A stretch of 64,000 bases of DNA, taken from Meconema thalassinum. Lineage: Eukaryota; Arthropoda; Insecta; Orthoptera; Tettigoniidae. Numbering within the stretch: position 1 is the stretch's first letter; each line of letters begins with the position of its first letter. The notes under the pieces were generated by a model that worked only from the letters and a program-made list of their open reading frames with translations, did not search any database and had not been told where the DNA came from. Shown in pieces: positions 46,723 to 56,636 of the stretch. Location: the NCBI GenBank assembly GCA_946902985.2, contig OX336388.2, positions 368,887,387-368,951,386 on the forward strand, given 5' to 3'. A program made the position numbers and the translations under genes.

Positions 46723-49700
46723 TCACAAGAAATCCAGATAGTGTCCATATTTATCGTATAATTGTCCACTTTCACTAAGCTTCCAACGCTCTTTTTGCAG
46801 GTGATACCTGAGATCCAGGAAAGAGAAATGTTGATCATTGTCCATCACGAAGTGTACATATTGGCCCATTATCCACACAATGGCAGTCTGTTTAATTTGG
46901 GGGAAGGCGGTCACCGACAAACGAACCAACTTCCTGTCATCAAGGTCATTCGAGGGCACATTTAATAGTTGACATACTTTTCCCTTACACCACAGCCACG
47001 TGGAGGCAACTCGCGTGCATGATGTGAAGCGGTGTATCGCCGTATCAGTTTGACCACATATAGTACACCATGGGTAAGCTTCAAGATGGATGGTATATCG
47101 CCGTAGAGCGGTTGGGATGAGATCGTTGAGGAAGATAAAAACTTGGGAGTGTACAGCAGAAGAAATGGACATAGCCCCAAAATTTTTCCAAACAGTGGGC
47201 CAATGGACATAGAGGGTGGTGGCCTCTAATCGCGGTTTGGAGTGTACCACTTGCCGCAACATGTTATAGATACTTTTCGTCGTTGGAACAATCCCTGATG
47301 GCATTTGGCGAACAGTTTCCAGAAGGTGCTGTTGATGGTCCCTAAATATCTTCGGCAAAGCTCTATCACAACCACGGGCTGTGTTTCGAATATCTTTGTA
47401 TAGCGCTTTCGTAAAAGTGTCATGTTGGGAAAGAATGGTGATATCGTTCTTGCAGAGGAGTGCACGGCATTTCATGCCATGAGCTGTTAGCCCTAGCCCG
47501 CCTTGCCGGGATGGGAGATACAACTGTTCCCGTTGTACTCGGAACAAAAATCCTTGCCATATAAACCAACCTGTATATTTTGCCAATTGGCTCTCAAACA
47601 TTTTGGGAAGTGGGAAAAGTTGTGCGACATACCATATTTTAGAGAGCGCAAACACGTTGAGGACCATGACCCGTTGCACTATATTGAGGTTTCTTTGACC
47701 AAATTGGATCAGGACTCCCCTAACTTTGGCAATGACCTTAGTCCAGTTAACTTGCACTGTGTCCAGAAGCGATTGCTTCCAGGTAATGCCAAGAATTTTC
47801 ACCTCATTTACTATCCGGAACCAGGGCTGTGGGGTAATCACTGAGTTAGTATTGAGCGGAAGCAAAGCAGTTTTCTGGGGGTTCGATTGTGCTCCAGAGG
47901 CGATATGGTAGAGCTGAAGGACGCTATCGATGTGGGAGATGTCTTCTTCATTGCGGATCAATATTGATACGTCATCAGCATAGGCGCACATTCCAAAAAC
48001 ATGTGTGGACAGTTTGTAACCCTGTAGCTTCACCTGGGTAGTCCGAATGAACGGTTCAAGGCCAATGACAAAAAGTAGCATAGAAAGGGGACATCCTTGC
48101 CTAACTGATCGTTGTATTGGAATCAGAGGGGAAAGAAAACCGTTGACGAGCACTCTAGACGTAGCATTACAATTTATCATACGAATGTAGTCAATAAGGA
48201 TTTCAGGAAATTCGTAGTGTTGCAAGACCATGTACAAGTATTCATGACTGATGCGGTCGAAAGCTTTATCAAGATCTAAGGTGAGAAAACTCATTGGCTC
48301 AGTGGGGAGCATTTCGGCTTTTAGGTGTAGGTCCCGTAGTATCGCTAAGTTTGTTAACAGAGTTCTTCCAGGAATACTGCAACATTGTTCATCACCAATG
48401 ATATCAGGTAGAACAGTCTTCAATCGGCATGCAAGTACTTTGGTAAGGACTTTATAGTCACTGCAGAGCAGAGTAACTGGTCGGAAGTCACCAACTGCCA
48501 TGGGAGAGGATGTTTTTGGTATGAGGACTATGGTACCCTCGTGATGTGATTGACAAAGAGCACGACGTTGGAGAATGGTACGCAGGACATGACAAAATTC
48601 TTTGCCAATGAGAGGCCAGAAGTGTTTATACATTTCATATGGCAGTCCATCAATGGCAGGTGAGCGGTTGTTTGGGAGTCGTTTAACCACAGAGTGAATC
48701 TCTTCATCCGTAATATCCGCGCTGAGCAGAGTTTTGTTGTCCGGAGATAGTTTGGTACTGCAAGATGACAGCAATAGGGTCACCTGCTGTGGATCAATGG
48801 GAGCCTTAGCGTAGAACCGTTGATAAAATAATGATATTTCACTACGTATAGCGTCAGGGGAGGTGACGACACTTCCAGTACTGGTGCGGAGGCGGTGGAT
48901 ATATTTACGTTGCCGCTCACGTTGTCCTTTGGCGATATGGTATACACTTGCACTTTCGTCCGGGAGCACTGTACGATCTTTTAAAGCCACGTTGATATGA
49001 GCGAGCGTTCGTTGCTGTAGAGACAGGAGCTTGGTTTTAACTTCCCGGATCTGGTCATATATACGCTCCCCAGCATCAGATCTTTGCTGGAGCTGGCGAA
49101 GAACTCGATAGTAAAATTCAACTGTATCCCGTCTTTCCCGACCTCGTTGGTAAGATATGTTCTTAAAGACGCGGCGGATCCCTGGTTTAACTAAAATATC
49201 CCACCAGTCTGTGCAGTCGCGAAATTTGCCTTTTTGTTGGACCCATCGAATCCAGTGTTGTCTGAAAATATCTTGGCATTCCTCCTCCAGTAACAGCGAG
49301 CAATTCAGCTTCCAATAACCTCTTCCTATGTGAAATATGGGATGGGGGTAAGAGATTGTACATACGACAGCATGATGGTTAGTGAAACTGGCAGGAATCA
49401 CTTCATATCGTCTAGGCTGGATGAGTTCCTGTGAAAAGTAGATGCGGTCAAGTCGTGATGAGGAGTTGTGACTTATACAGGTGTAATGGGGCAGGGGCAC
49501 CCTTAAACTATCCACAGCATCAATGAGGTGTAGGGAGGTAAGAAGGGTCCTGAGAGCCGGGTTGACACCTCTGTATGGACTAGTGGAATCCTCTGGGCGT
49601 TGAATACAATTGAAATTCCCTGCAAGAATAAGTTTTTCCTTAACGTCGTGCAGATGAGGCAGTATACTCTGTTGAAAGAACATTTTCCGTTCCACACGTT

Positions 49701-50019
49701 TATTAGACCCGGATGGGGCATATACATTTATCAGGGTGGTATTGTTTATGTGTCCAGATATTATGCGTCCTGATGGATGACATAGCACACCTGCGAGTGG
49801 GATATCATGTCTTATGAGGAATCCGGTCCCTCTATTCGTATTACCGGTATTGATGTATTGTTTGTAGAAGGCAGATATGGGTAAACACGGTATAGCAACT
49901 TCTTGAAGGAAAGCAATGTCAATGTCAGCATCTCGAAGGAATCTCTCCAACAGTTGAAATTTCAGAGGGCATTCTATTACATTGATATTCACAGTGGCCA
50001 CAGTGAGAAATTGCGCCAT
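46723..50019 (-). CDS. LINE ORF2: APE endonuclease and reverse transcriptase
   Basis: About 1098 residues from the ATG at 50017-50019; the frame is open to 50100, but the domain starts at this Met (MAQFLTVATVNINV). The APE-type endonuclease occupies ~1-235, with N11, E40 and the 'SRLDRIY' block present; 'AGNFN' (~132) and 'TNHHAV' hold Asn where the family usually has Asp. Reverse transcriptase follows: 'FLTLDLDKAFDRISH' and YADD (~680). A C-terminal zinc-knuckle-like CX2CX7HX4C is present. RT wording ('GTIVLIPK', 'PGRTLLTN') fits the Tx1 branch of the L1 group. The protein would nick the target, prime on it and copy the RNA. There are no internal stops. Confidence 0.92.
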   Translation of the reverse strand: MAQFLTVATVNINVIECPLKFQLLERFLRDADIDIAFLQEVAIPCLPISAFYKQYINTGNTNRGTGFLIRHDIPLAGVLCHPSGRIISGHINNTTLINVYAPSGSNKRVERKMFFQQSILPHLHDVKEKLILAGNFNCIQRPEDSTSPYRGVNPALRTLLTSLHLIDAVDSLRVPLPHYTCISHNSSSRLDRIYFSQELIQPRRYEVIPASFTNHHAVVCTISYPHPIFHIGRGYWKLNCSLLLEEECQDIFRQHWIRWVQQKGKFRDCTDWWDILVKPGIRRVFKNISYQRGRERRDTVEFYYRVLRQLQQRSDAGERIYDQIREVKTKLLSLQQRTLAHINVALKDRTVLPDESASVYHIAKGQRERQRKYIHRLRTSTGSVVTSPDAIRSEISLFYQRFYAKAPIDPQQVTLLLSSCSTKLSPDNKTLLSADITDEEIHSVVKRLPNNRSPAIDGLPYEMYKHFWPLIGKEFCHVLRTILQRRALCQSHHEGTIVLIPKTSSPMAVGDFRPVTLLCSDYKVLTKVLACRLKTVLPDIIGDEQCCSIPGRTLLTNLAILRDLHLKAEMLPTEPMSFLTLDLDKAFDRISHEYLYMVLQHYEFPEILIDYIRMINCNATSRVLVNGFLSPLIPIQRSVRQGCPLSMLLFVIGLEPFIRTTQVKLQGYKLSTHVFGMCAYADDVSILIRNEEDISHIDSVLQLYHIASGAQSNPQKTALLPLNTNSVITPQPWFRIVNEVKILGITWKQSLLDTVQVNWTKVIAKVRGVLIQFGQRNLNIVQRVMVLNVFALSKIWYVAQLFPLPKMFESQLAKYTGWFIWQGFLFRVQREQLYLPSRQGGLGLTAHGMKCRALLCKNDITILSQHDTFTKALYKDIRNTARGCDRALPKIFRDHQQHLLETVRQMPSGIVPTTKSIYNMLRQVVHSKPRLEATTLYVHWPTVWKNFGAMSISSAVHSQVFIFLNDLIPTALRRYTIHLEAYPWCTICGQTDTAIHRFTSCTRVASTWLWCKGKVCQLLNVPSNDLDDRKLVRLSVTAFPQIKQTAIVWIMGQYVHFVMDNDQHFSFLDLRYHLQKERWKLSESGQLYDKYGHYLDFL

Positions 50020-50099
50020 TACGAGAAGTATAAAAGCTGTGCTAGACGTACTGGAAGGTGGACTCGAAAGAAGACACAGGTGAGAATTATCCTGGTGCA

Positions 50100-51209
50100 C
50101 TATGTCAAATTAGGTTGAGATAGTTCCTTTTGACTGCCATTCATAGGCCGGCTGTCAGCGGGTGAGAGCGTTCGTGGGTCCCTAGATGACGTAGAAAGAA
50201 GATTTTGTTTCTTTTTCACAGCTGCGGAAACGTTTGTGGAGCCAGTTTTATTCTTCGGGGCTGGTACGGCAATCGAGGCATTTGTTTTAATCTTCTTAGA
50301 GACGTTCTCGGATCCCCGATCAACAGTCTTAAGTGAGTCGGTAGGGACCAGCGAAGTCTGGGGCAGTGAAGACAAAATTTCTGTGGCAGCCTGTAGTAAC
50401 GGCAGAGTTGGTTCTGAGGCTGCGATACAGGTTGCCGAGAGCACAGGGGCACTCTGTGTCTCGCAGCTCTGGTCAGGGCAAGGTATCAGTTCTGCGTCAG
50501 ATGTATCCGAGGTCACTCCTGGTGTTGTCCCAGCTGACTGATCAATGATCATGTTTTCATATGACGTTTGCTGCGTCACAACTTCCGAGTATTGTACACG
50601 TCGTTGTTGTGTAGGAGTTATACCGAGGGGAATCATTTTCTTTGGGCAGTTAATACGGAGATGTGTGGTAGCATTGCAAATTAAACAGGTCTGTTTCTGT
50701 CCATTATACGTTATATAGCCAGAATGGCCACCAAAAGCCTCAGTGGAGGGGATATCTTGCTTGATTTCCATAGTTACGGCACGTATTCCATTATACACCG
50801 GGAACTGATAAGCAGAAGACCATTGTTCTTTCCTGACGTCACTCACAGTGCCATATTTCGACAGGACGGATTTGAAAATTTCAGGGGGTACTTCGAGTGG
50901 GACATTAAATATACGCACTGTGGTAAAATTGGAATCCGCTGTGGAGAGCTTAACATTGGTCATTTCGCCGGAATCATACTGAAATTTAATAGGATCTGCA
51001 AAAGTATTTAACAATTTCTGATAAATAGATATGGTGATTACCTTGATGTACATGGTTTTTTCGTGCGCATTTAACTGGATGGCTTCTACTTGGTCGACAG
51101 TCAACCGGAGGGTATCGCCAATCCAGCGGTGAATTTCTCCTGGTGAGGGGCGAGAACTCTGCCTGTCCCATTGGCAGCGAACGGTGTTTTTTCTCTGGTA
51201 TCCGGACAT
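50100..51209 (-). CDS. LINE ORF1: RNA-binding protein
   Basis: About 369 residues from the ATG at 51207-51209 to TAG at 50100-50102; the frame is open farther upstream without an earlier ATG. One CCHC knuckle (CLICNATTHLRINC) lies at about 174-187, after an N-terminal region that may hold an RRM-like fold ('FTTVRIFNVPLEVP'). The C-terminal half is Ser/Thr/Pro/Lys-rich and low in complexity. ORF1 proteins of this kind coat the LINE RNA. ORF2's Met follows 80 nt later in another frame. Confidence 0.85.
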   Translation of the reverse strand: MSGYQRKNTVRCQWDRQSSRPSPGEIHRWIGDTLRLTVDQVEAIQLNAHEKTMYIKVITISIYQKLLNTFADPIKFQYDSGEMTNVKLSTADSNFTTVRIFNVPLEVPPEIFKSVLSKYGTVSDVRKEQWSSAYQFPVYNGIRAVTMEIKQDIPSTEAFGGHSGYITYNGQKQTCLICNATTHLRINCPKKMIPLGITPTQQRRVQYSEVVTQQTSYENMIIDQSAGTTPGVTSDTSDAELIPCPDQSCETQSAPVLSATCIAASEPTLPLLQAATEILSSLPQTSLVPTDSLKTVDRGSENVSKKIKTNASIAVPAPKNKTGSTNVSAAVKKKQNLLSTSSRDPRTLSPADSRPMNGSQKELSQPNLT

Positions 51210-51413
51210 GATTTTCAGCGGGGTTTTCTGGGTTTCTGGTTTTGTTGTCCTATCTGGAACACTACTTAAAAAAATATTGTCCGAATGACACACGGAAGGT
51301 CAGTACACACGTGGAACTAAGGAAGCACCGGTATTAGGAACCGTAACCTCTTCCAATGCGGTCACACAGCGCGCACACACGTACCGCACTCGGCCACGAC
51401 CAGTGACCAACTG

Positions 51414-51437
51414 CCACTGAGCTAATTGTGTCAACGA
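51414..51437 (-). repeat. tRNA-like sequence, 5' half, split by LINE
   Basis: The minus strand reads …AATTAGCTCAGTGG, the start of a tRNA A box, cut right after GTGG. The rest is at 46590-46645. Confidence 0.65.
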
Positions 51438-51799
51438 ATATCGTTCTATTTAAAATGCCTTACATAGAACTTGTTAGCAAATAATGATTTATACTAAACG
51501 ATTTCATCACTGGAGTATATTATTTATATATAAAGCATTTCATACAAAGTTTACTTATTTTTTATTAGTACGCTATATTGCATGCAATACTCAAATTAGT
51601 GAAATATAAGTCAGGCACAAGATATCCGCTGTCATCTTGTCTTATTACTGAATCAGTTCAGCTTTTTAAAATCACGTCTGCACTATAGTATTCCAAAATA
51701 AACTTTTAATTTCGAACGTGCCTCTTCCTTCAGAACAGTTAAAACGATTCTCGGCTCGATAATCGGAACTGGTGGGTCCCATGATATGGATTATAAAGT
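51438..51799. other. AT-rich spacer
   Basis: Nothing recognised. Confidence 0.4.
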
Positions 51800-52282
51800 T
51801 TGCATAATTCGCACGGCCGCCATCCTGAAATGGTATGGCGGACGACCTTGTAGTTTGGTCACAAGACGCATCCTATAGAAAGGTATGTTGTTACCAAATT
51901 TGGTAGAGATCGGATGATTTGGTTAGTCGTTATTTGATTTTACGTTTTGAACGTTTGAGTGGCCGCCATTCAGTTTTAGTAAAGATGGTGGCGATATAAA
52001 ACATGACACTGAGGTGTCCTTTGCTAGTGCTACCTTTGTACCAAATTTCGTTCAATTCGCATTCACCGTGTTCGAATTGATAGGGGGGGACAGACATTCA
52101 GAGTACACACACTCACACACACACAGACACACACACACACAGACTCACACACACACATACACACACACACACAGACTCACACACACACATACACACACAC
52201 AGACAGACACACTTTTTTCGCCCTGTGTTGATCTCATAAGTCTACTTTCATTTTTTGCAAAAATCGAAAGTAGGCTAATACG
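51800..52282 (+). mobile_element. Family B element B2, 5'-truncated
   Basis: One 292-bp unit and a bit, a long (CA)n block (about 52105-52212), 'gatctcataag' and the terminal hairpin (52239-52275). Same orientation as B1. Confidence 0.7.
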
Positions 52283-52440
52283 AGCCTTACAGTAGTCGCA
52301 TATGATGTGTAACATCTGATATGTTATCCTACTCGTATACTACACAGCTTGGACATTCTCAAAATGTTAATTTACACTCCATTTTCATACTGGTACTATG
52401 ATGAATGTATAGATTGAATTGGAGATATGCTACTGTCACA

Positions 52441-52642
52441 TTTGTGGCGCAGCGGTCAAGCTGTTAGTCTCTCACCAAGGTAGACCGGGTTTGATTCCCG
52501 GTCAATACATGTGAGATTTTAGAATTGAAATGCCATGTCCTGTGGTTCGCATTCCACGTAAAACGGAGGTACCGTGGATCATGATCGTGAGATTAACGGA
52601 CACGCAAAGCTACAAGCTTCCTTCCTTTTACATTAATAAATC
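52441..52642 (+). mobile_element. tRNA-derived SINE (type D)
   Basis: Head 'gtggcgcagcggtcaagctg' (A box) and 'gggtttgattcccgg' (B box); body 'aatgccatgtcctgtggttc' and end 'acaagcttccttcctttt'. Minus-strand partner at 54345-54541. Confidence 0.75.
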
Positions 52643-53400
52643 ATAATAACAAAGTGGTACACAACGTCCACAGTACTCTCAAATACTGTGAGCACATTCC
52701 TCAGTAACTATAACATTCATTATTCTCAAAGCTCTCATACAGTTCGTCGTAAACAATCAAAACATGGCTTCCTACAATCATGAAATGACACAGTCTCACA
52801 TATGATGAAAATACAGCTTTTATTCCACTCGTATAACACCATTCTGTTATGCATTTAATATTTGACTACTCACCCACAGCTTGACAATAATGCCGCATAC
52901 TTTAATGTCATTTGTCGTCTTTGTCCTACCCCATGTGATATTCAACCTTGAACGTGAAGCTTCATAAACTGCTCAATGACAAATGAAAGTCGGTGAAACA
53001 TTTGCCACTGTACTCGTCAAACCAGCGCCCGCTAAATGCACTGCCTACTGTATTGCCATAACATTCTCGCGCTACAGAGCACACACTGCCTTGTTTCCAA
53101 TACACACATTTTCAATTGTACATCCAGCTGGCAGTGCGTCTTCGCTTCCGTCCGATCCACTTCCGTTCGATCCACTTCCGCCCGATTCACTTCCGTCCCC
53201 AATTTTCAAAATCACTCCCACAAAACTATCCAGCAACCGAGCGGAAAGATGTTACACATCAAAAATAAAATAAAAACAGTAATCTTATAGCTTCATTTGT
53301 GCTGAATGAAATAAAAATTGCTCTCAGACCTACTACTGACTCACTAACATGTCTATTCATTCGTCTTTATTTCCCCTTTTCCAGCTGACACTGGGTGGGG
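52643..53400. other. Spacer
   Basis: No gene recognised. A small local repeat of 'ccacttccg' (53155-53195) is noted. Confidence 0.4.
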
Positions 53401-53417
53401 GCAAATATGGTTCCTCT

Positions 53418-53715
53418 CTACTTTGTTCTGTCATTCCACCATTCCTCTTCGGACATTGTGTTCCAATCCAGGTTCCGTTTCCTAATGCTGTACATCACCG
53501 AGTCCATCCAACGCATTCTTGGTCTTCCTCGTCCTCTCTTCCCTGTCGTCCGTCGTTCCAGTGCTCGTCTTTGTAGTCTTTCTTTACTCATCCGTTTGAC
53601 ATGCCCAAACCATCTCAATTTGTTTTGCTCCTGTTAGTCATTTAGTTTCTGTACTCCCAGTTCTTTCCGTATATCTTCATTTCTCACCCTGTCTCTCCTC
53701 GTTTTCAGGACCATA
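53418..53715 (-). pseudogene. LINE ORF2 C-terminal fragment
   Basis: The minus-strand frame 53418-53618 encodes 'LRWFGHVKRMSKERLQ…RGRPRMRWMDSV', the typical tail of RTE- or CR1-like LINE ORF2s ('GRPR/GRPK + RWMD'). The sequence upstream to about 53715 continues the LINE in another frame, so a frameshift is present. No RT core remains. Confidence 0.7.
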
Positions 53716-54189
53716 CTCCTCAGGAATCTCATGCAAATATTTATTATGACTGAGGATAGGTGATGAAACCTTATAAAAAACACGTTGGACTAGTCTGGGT
53801 TTTACGGAAATCTTAGTTGAATACAAAAATAAAATATATTTTAATCCTAAAATACGATTATTTATTACGTAAATCCCAACAAAGTACAAATCATTATTGA
53901 ATGTCCAACATTCCAGGTAATTAATTCTCTTGAAAAAGCATTGGACATGTCTTATTTCTGTAGGATCCCCAATATTTCACACTCGTATATAACCTGACCT
54001 GTCAGCTTTATGGAGACAGCAATAATATCTATACGTAAAGCTGGCCTTGACGAGGAAGAAGATGTATTTGTCTCAAAATCAATTTTTGGACTAGTCTGGT
54101 TTTTGGAATGAACCCTTCAATTACGTTAGATTAATTATGTGAGATTAATTAATTTATTAAATAATTAATTAATCTCACTTAATTTATGG
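53716..54189. other. Spacer
   Basis: Nothing recognised. Confidence 0.4.
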
Positions 54190-54344
54190 TTTTCAGTCGG
54201 CCAATGCGATTGTACCCACATAGTCTAGGTTGTTACCTATACCCTAACCATGAAAAAAATTACATGAGATTAGTAAATTCATTTGGTGTTGTTAGCCATT
54301 TTTCTGTTTTGCTTTAATAATCGAAATTTAATTATTTTCAGTCT

Positions 54345-54541
54345 AAAAAAAGGAAGGAAGCTTGTAGTTTAACATGACCGTTAATCTCGAGATCATGAGC
54401 CACGGGACCTTCTTTTTACGTGGAATCCGAACCACAGGACATGGCATTTCACTTCGAAAATCTCACATGCATTGACCGGGAATCGAACCCGGACCGCCTT
54501 GGTGAGAGGCATACAGCTAGACCGCTGAGCCACCACGCCCC
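54345..54541 (-). mobile_element. tRNA-derived SINE (type D) with 12-bp TSD
   Basis: Flanked by tattttcagtct (54333-54344 and 54542-54553). The minus-strand head is 'gtggctcagcggtctagctg' with B box 'gggttcgattcccgg'; A-rich tail at the left. A second copy of this family is at 52441-52642. Confidence 0.85.
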
Positions 54542-54574
54542 TATTTTCAGTCTGTCAACACTATTGTACTCGAT

Positions 54575-54753
54575 ACGATCCAGGAGGGAATCGACTGTGT
54601 GGGCGCCCAAAGAAACGATGGATGGATAGAATCAGTGAAGACCTGCTGGTGTGCGGCATCCATCCTGAAGATGCCCTTGACAGGAAGAACTGGCGAACAA
54701 CAACCAAGCAAGCGGACCCTGCGCTAATGCGTGAAATACGCTAGGAAAGAAAA
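54575..54753 (+). pseudogene. LINE ORF2 C-terminal fragment with 18-bp TSD
   Basis: Frame 54577-54744 encodes 56 codons including 'GRPKKRWMDRISEDLL' and 'DRKNWRTTTKQADP', ending at its own stop and a short A-rich tail. An 18-bp direct repeat (aacactaYtgtactcgat, one mismatch) flanks it at 54557-54574 and 54754-54771, so it is a severely 5'-truncated retrotransposition product. Confidence 0.8.
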
Positions 54754-55014
54754 AACACTACTGTACTCGATTGTAATGGGTGGCTCCCTAATCCTGAAAA
54801 AAATACATGAAAAAACATCCAAGTGTATTTATTCATTTCATGTAAATCTTTTGAGGATTAGGGAACCACCCACTACAATAGGTTACAATCGTGTTGACCG
54901 ACTGTAAAGAATATTTCATTTCGAAATTCACTTGGATAACCAGTTTCGATCATCAAGCAACCATCATCAGATCAATTACTCTCAGGCTATTGAACCTACA
55001 TCTTTGTCTACATA

Positions 55015-55937
55015 CAGAGTCTGTCCTGAAAGTAGTCGGACTGGATTTTTCCCGCGCAGACGGATGGACTGCCCGCAGCTTCTCCGCCTGGGGTTGGTAG
55101 AGGGGGTTGTAAGAAAGGCTGGGAATCAGGCACACAGTTGGTTCCCAGCTGCAGTGGGGTGCAAATCGCTCGTCTCCATAACCTTTGCAAGTGCAATCGT
55201 CACGCTGCACCGTGGTTCGTCTGTTGAAACAGCTCACTACGCCTTCAAATTTTGTGTTATGCTGGGCAAAACCGGGAAAGAGACTCACGATATGATCAAG
55301 ACGGCTTACGGTGATAACGCCATGGGCTGATTGAGGGTTTTTTTTGACTGACACAAGCTGTTTCGGGAGTGGAGAGAGGAAGTTGAAGACGGCGCAAGTT
55401 CAGGACGTCCTTCGAGCACCATAACAGATGAAAATGTGGCAAGTGTAAAGAATTTGTTGGACAGTGACCGCAGAGTAAGTTTTTTTCCATAAAGGTCCTT
55501 AAACGGCTGAGAAAACACATCGTCCGTGTCCGCACAGCGATTGCCAACTCCTGGCGGCTCCATCATGACAATGCCCTGCGCCACACAGCCTTCCACGTGC
55601 TGGCGTACCTGACCCAACGCAATATCGCAACCCTGCCTCAGCCTCCCTAGAGTCCAGACATTGCCCCAGCAGACTTTATCCTCTTCCCCCTCCTCAAAAC
55701 CACCCTAAAAGGACATCGTCATGGCTCCGTGGAAGCGTTGCAACAGACCATGACGAGGAAGCTCGATAGCATTCCGGTTGCCGCCTTCTAGAAAGCGTAC
55801 GAGGGTTGGAAATCTCGCTGACAGCGGTGTGTGGATGCAGAAGGGTCCGACTTTGAAGAATATCGAGCATATGTTTCATTTCTGTTCATATATTTTTTTT
55901 TATTGCCTCAGTCTCACTACTTTCAGGACAAACCCTG
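55015..55937 (+). mobile_element. Mariner-family transposon, internally deleted
   Basis: A 923-bp element with imperfect ~28-bp terminal inverted repeats (CAGAGTCTGTCCTGAAAGTA and its partner CAGGGTTTGTCCTGAAAGTA), flanked by TA (55013-55014 and 55938-55939). Full mariners are ~1.25-1.3 kb, so ~350 bp has gone. The N-terminal helix-turn-helix part is visible ('KFCVMLGKTGKETHDMIKTAY', from about 55243), as is the C-terminal catalytic region ('HHDNA' near 55562 and 'SPDIAPADF' near 55656, the last two Asp of the DD34D triad). Stops and frameshifts rule out a working transposase. Confidence 0.88.
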
Positions 55938-56029
55938 TATAATATGTGGGTTAATGTACTGTATTTACAATATCTACCGGTACACTTATTTTGTTACAAT
56001 ACTGGCAGCGGTAATTACTCTCGCTAAAG

Positions 56030-56250
56030 CGCAGCACTAGGCCATGGAGCCAAGCACTCTGCTAACTCAGTAGACGTGGGTTCGAGCTCCACCGTCAGCC
56101 GTCTTTGAAATTGGTTTCCGTGGTTTCCCATTTTCAACTCCTGGCTAATTCTGGGACTGTACCTTCTGACAGGCCACGAACGCTTCGTTCCATATCCTTG
56201 CCAAGTTTCATTCATCTCCAGTCATTTCATCTGTCATTAACTCCTCTCGT
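56030..56250 (+). mobile_element. tRNA-derived SINE (type C)
   Basis: The head has a degenerate A box and a B box ('gggttcgagctcc'); the body has 'ggtttccgtggtttcccatt' and 'caactcctggctaat'. Related to type B in the body, but with a different head and tail. Confidence 0.6.
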
Positions 56251-56252
56251 GT

Positions 56253-56530
56253 CGCCTCCGTTGTGTAGTGGTCAGCGTGATTAGTTGCCACCTCGGAGGT
56301 CCGTGGTTCGATTCCCGGCTCTGCCACGAAATTTGAAAAGTGGTATGAGGACTGGTACGGGGTCTACTCAGCCTAGGGTGGTCCAAATGAATAGAGGGGA
56401 TTCGATTCCCACCTCAGCCATCCTCGAAATGGTTTTCCATGGTTTCCCACTTCACCTTCGGGCAAATGCCGGGATATTACCTACCATAAGTCCACGGAGC
56501 CCCCCTTCCCACTTCCTTGCCTCACCCTCC
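56253..56530 (+). mobile_element. tRNA-derived SINE (type B variant)
   Basis: A box 'ttgtgtagtggtcagcgtga' and B box 'ggttcgattcccggctctgc', body 'ggttttccatggtttcccac'. It directly precedes a sequence that runs into the minisatellite. Confidence 0.75.
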
Positions 56531-56636
56531 CTCTCTTCTCATCCCTTCATCAGGCCCCTGTCCACTTTGCATGTGAGGCCGCCTGGGTGTAGTCCTGGTC
56601 ACACACCCCAGTTGTATCCCCTGCGTGGATCAACAA

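Larger units (their letters stand above)
46646..51413 (-). mobile_element. Tx1-like LINE, apparently full length
   Basis: A 4768-bp minus-strand element. Its 3' poly(A) tail is a run of ~23 T at 46646-46668. It has a ~55-nt 3' UTR, ORF2, ORF1 and a short 5' UTR (~120-200 nt). The flanks share only the 4-bp CCAC (46642-46645 and 51414-51417). It interrupts a tRNA-like sequence between the two parts of its A box. Confidence 0.85.
54190..54910. mobile_element. Fold-back family region with later insertions
   Basis: Three starts of a 'ttttcagtcggtcaacacga'-type end: at 54191 and 54545 on the plus strand and inverted at 54885-54905. Removing the LINE fragment leaves an inverted repeat whose arms (54545-54556 plus 54756-54800, and 54845-54905) share 'ctaatcctga' and 'tgggtgg' blocks. 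The same end sequence makes up the palindrome at 4488-4547. A SINE (54345-54541) and a LINE piece (54575-54753) inserted later. Confidence 0.6.

Noticed and set aside
46590..51437. A genuine tRNA gene interrupted by the LINE
   Set aside because: A and B boxes and a T-run are present, but the acceptor and T stems do not pair by eye, so a tRNA-derived SINE or pseudogene is more likely.
52014..52295. 93-codon His/Thr-rich frame
   Set aside because: Translation of the (CA)n microsatellite of family B; the same applies at 34652-34912 and 63209-63532.
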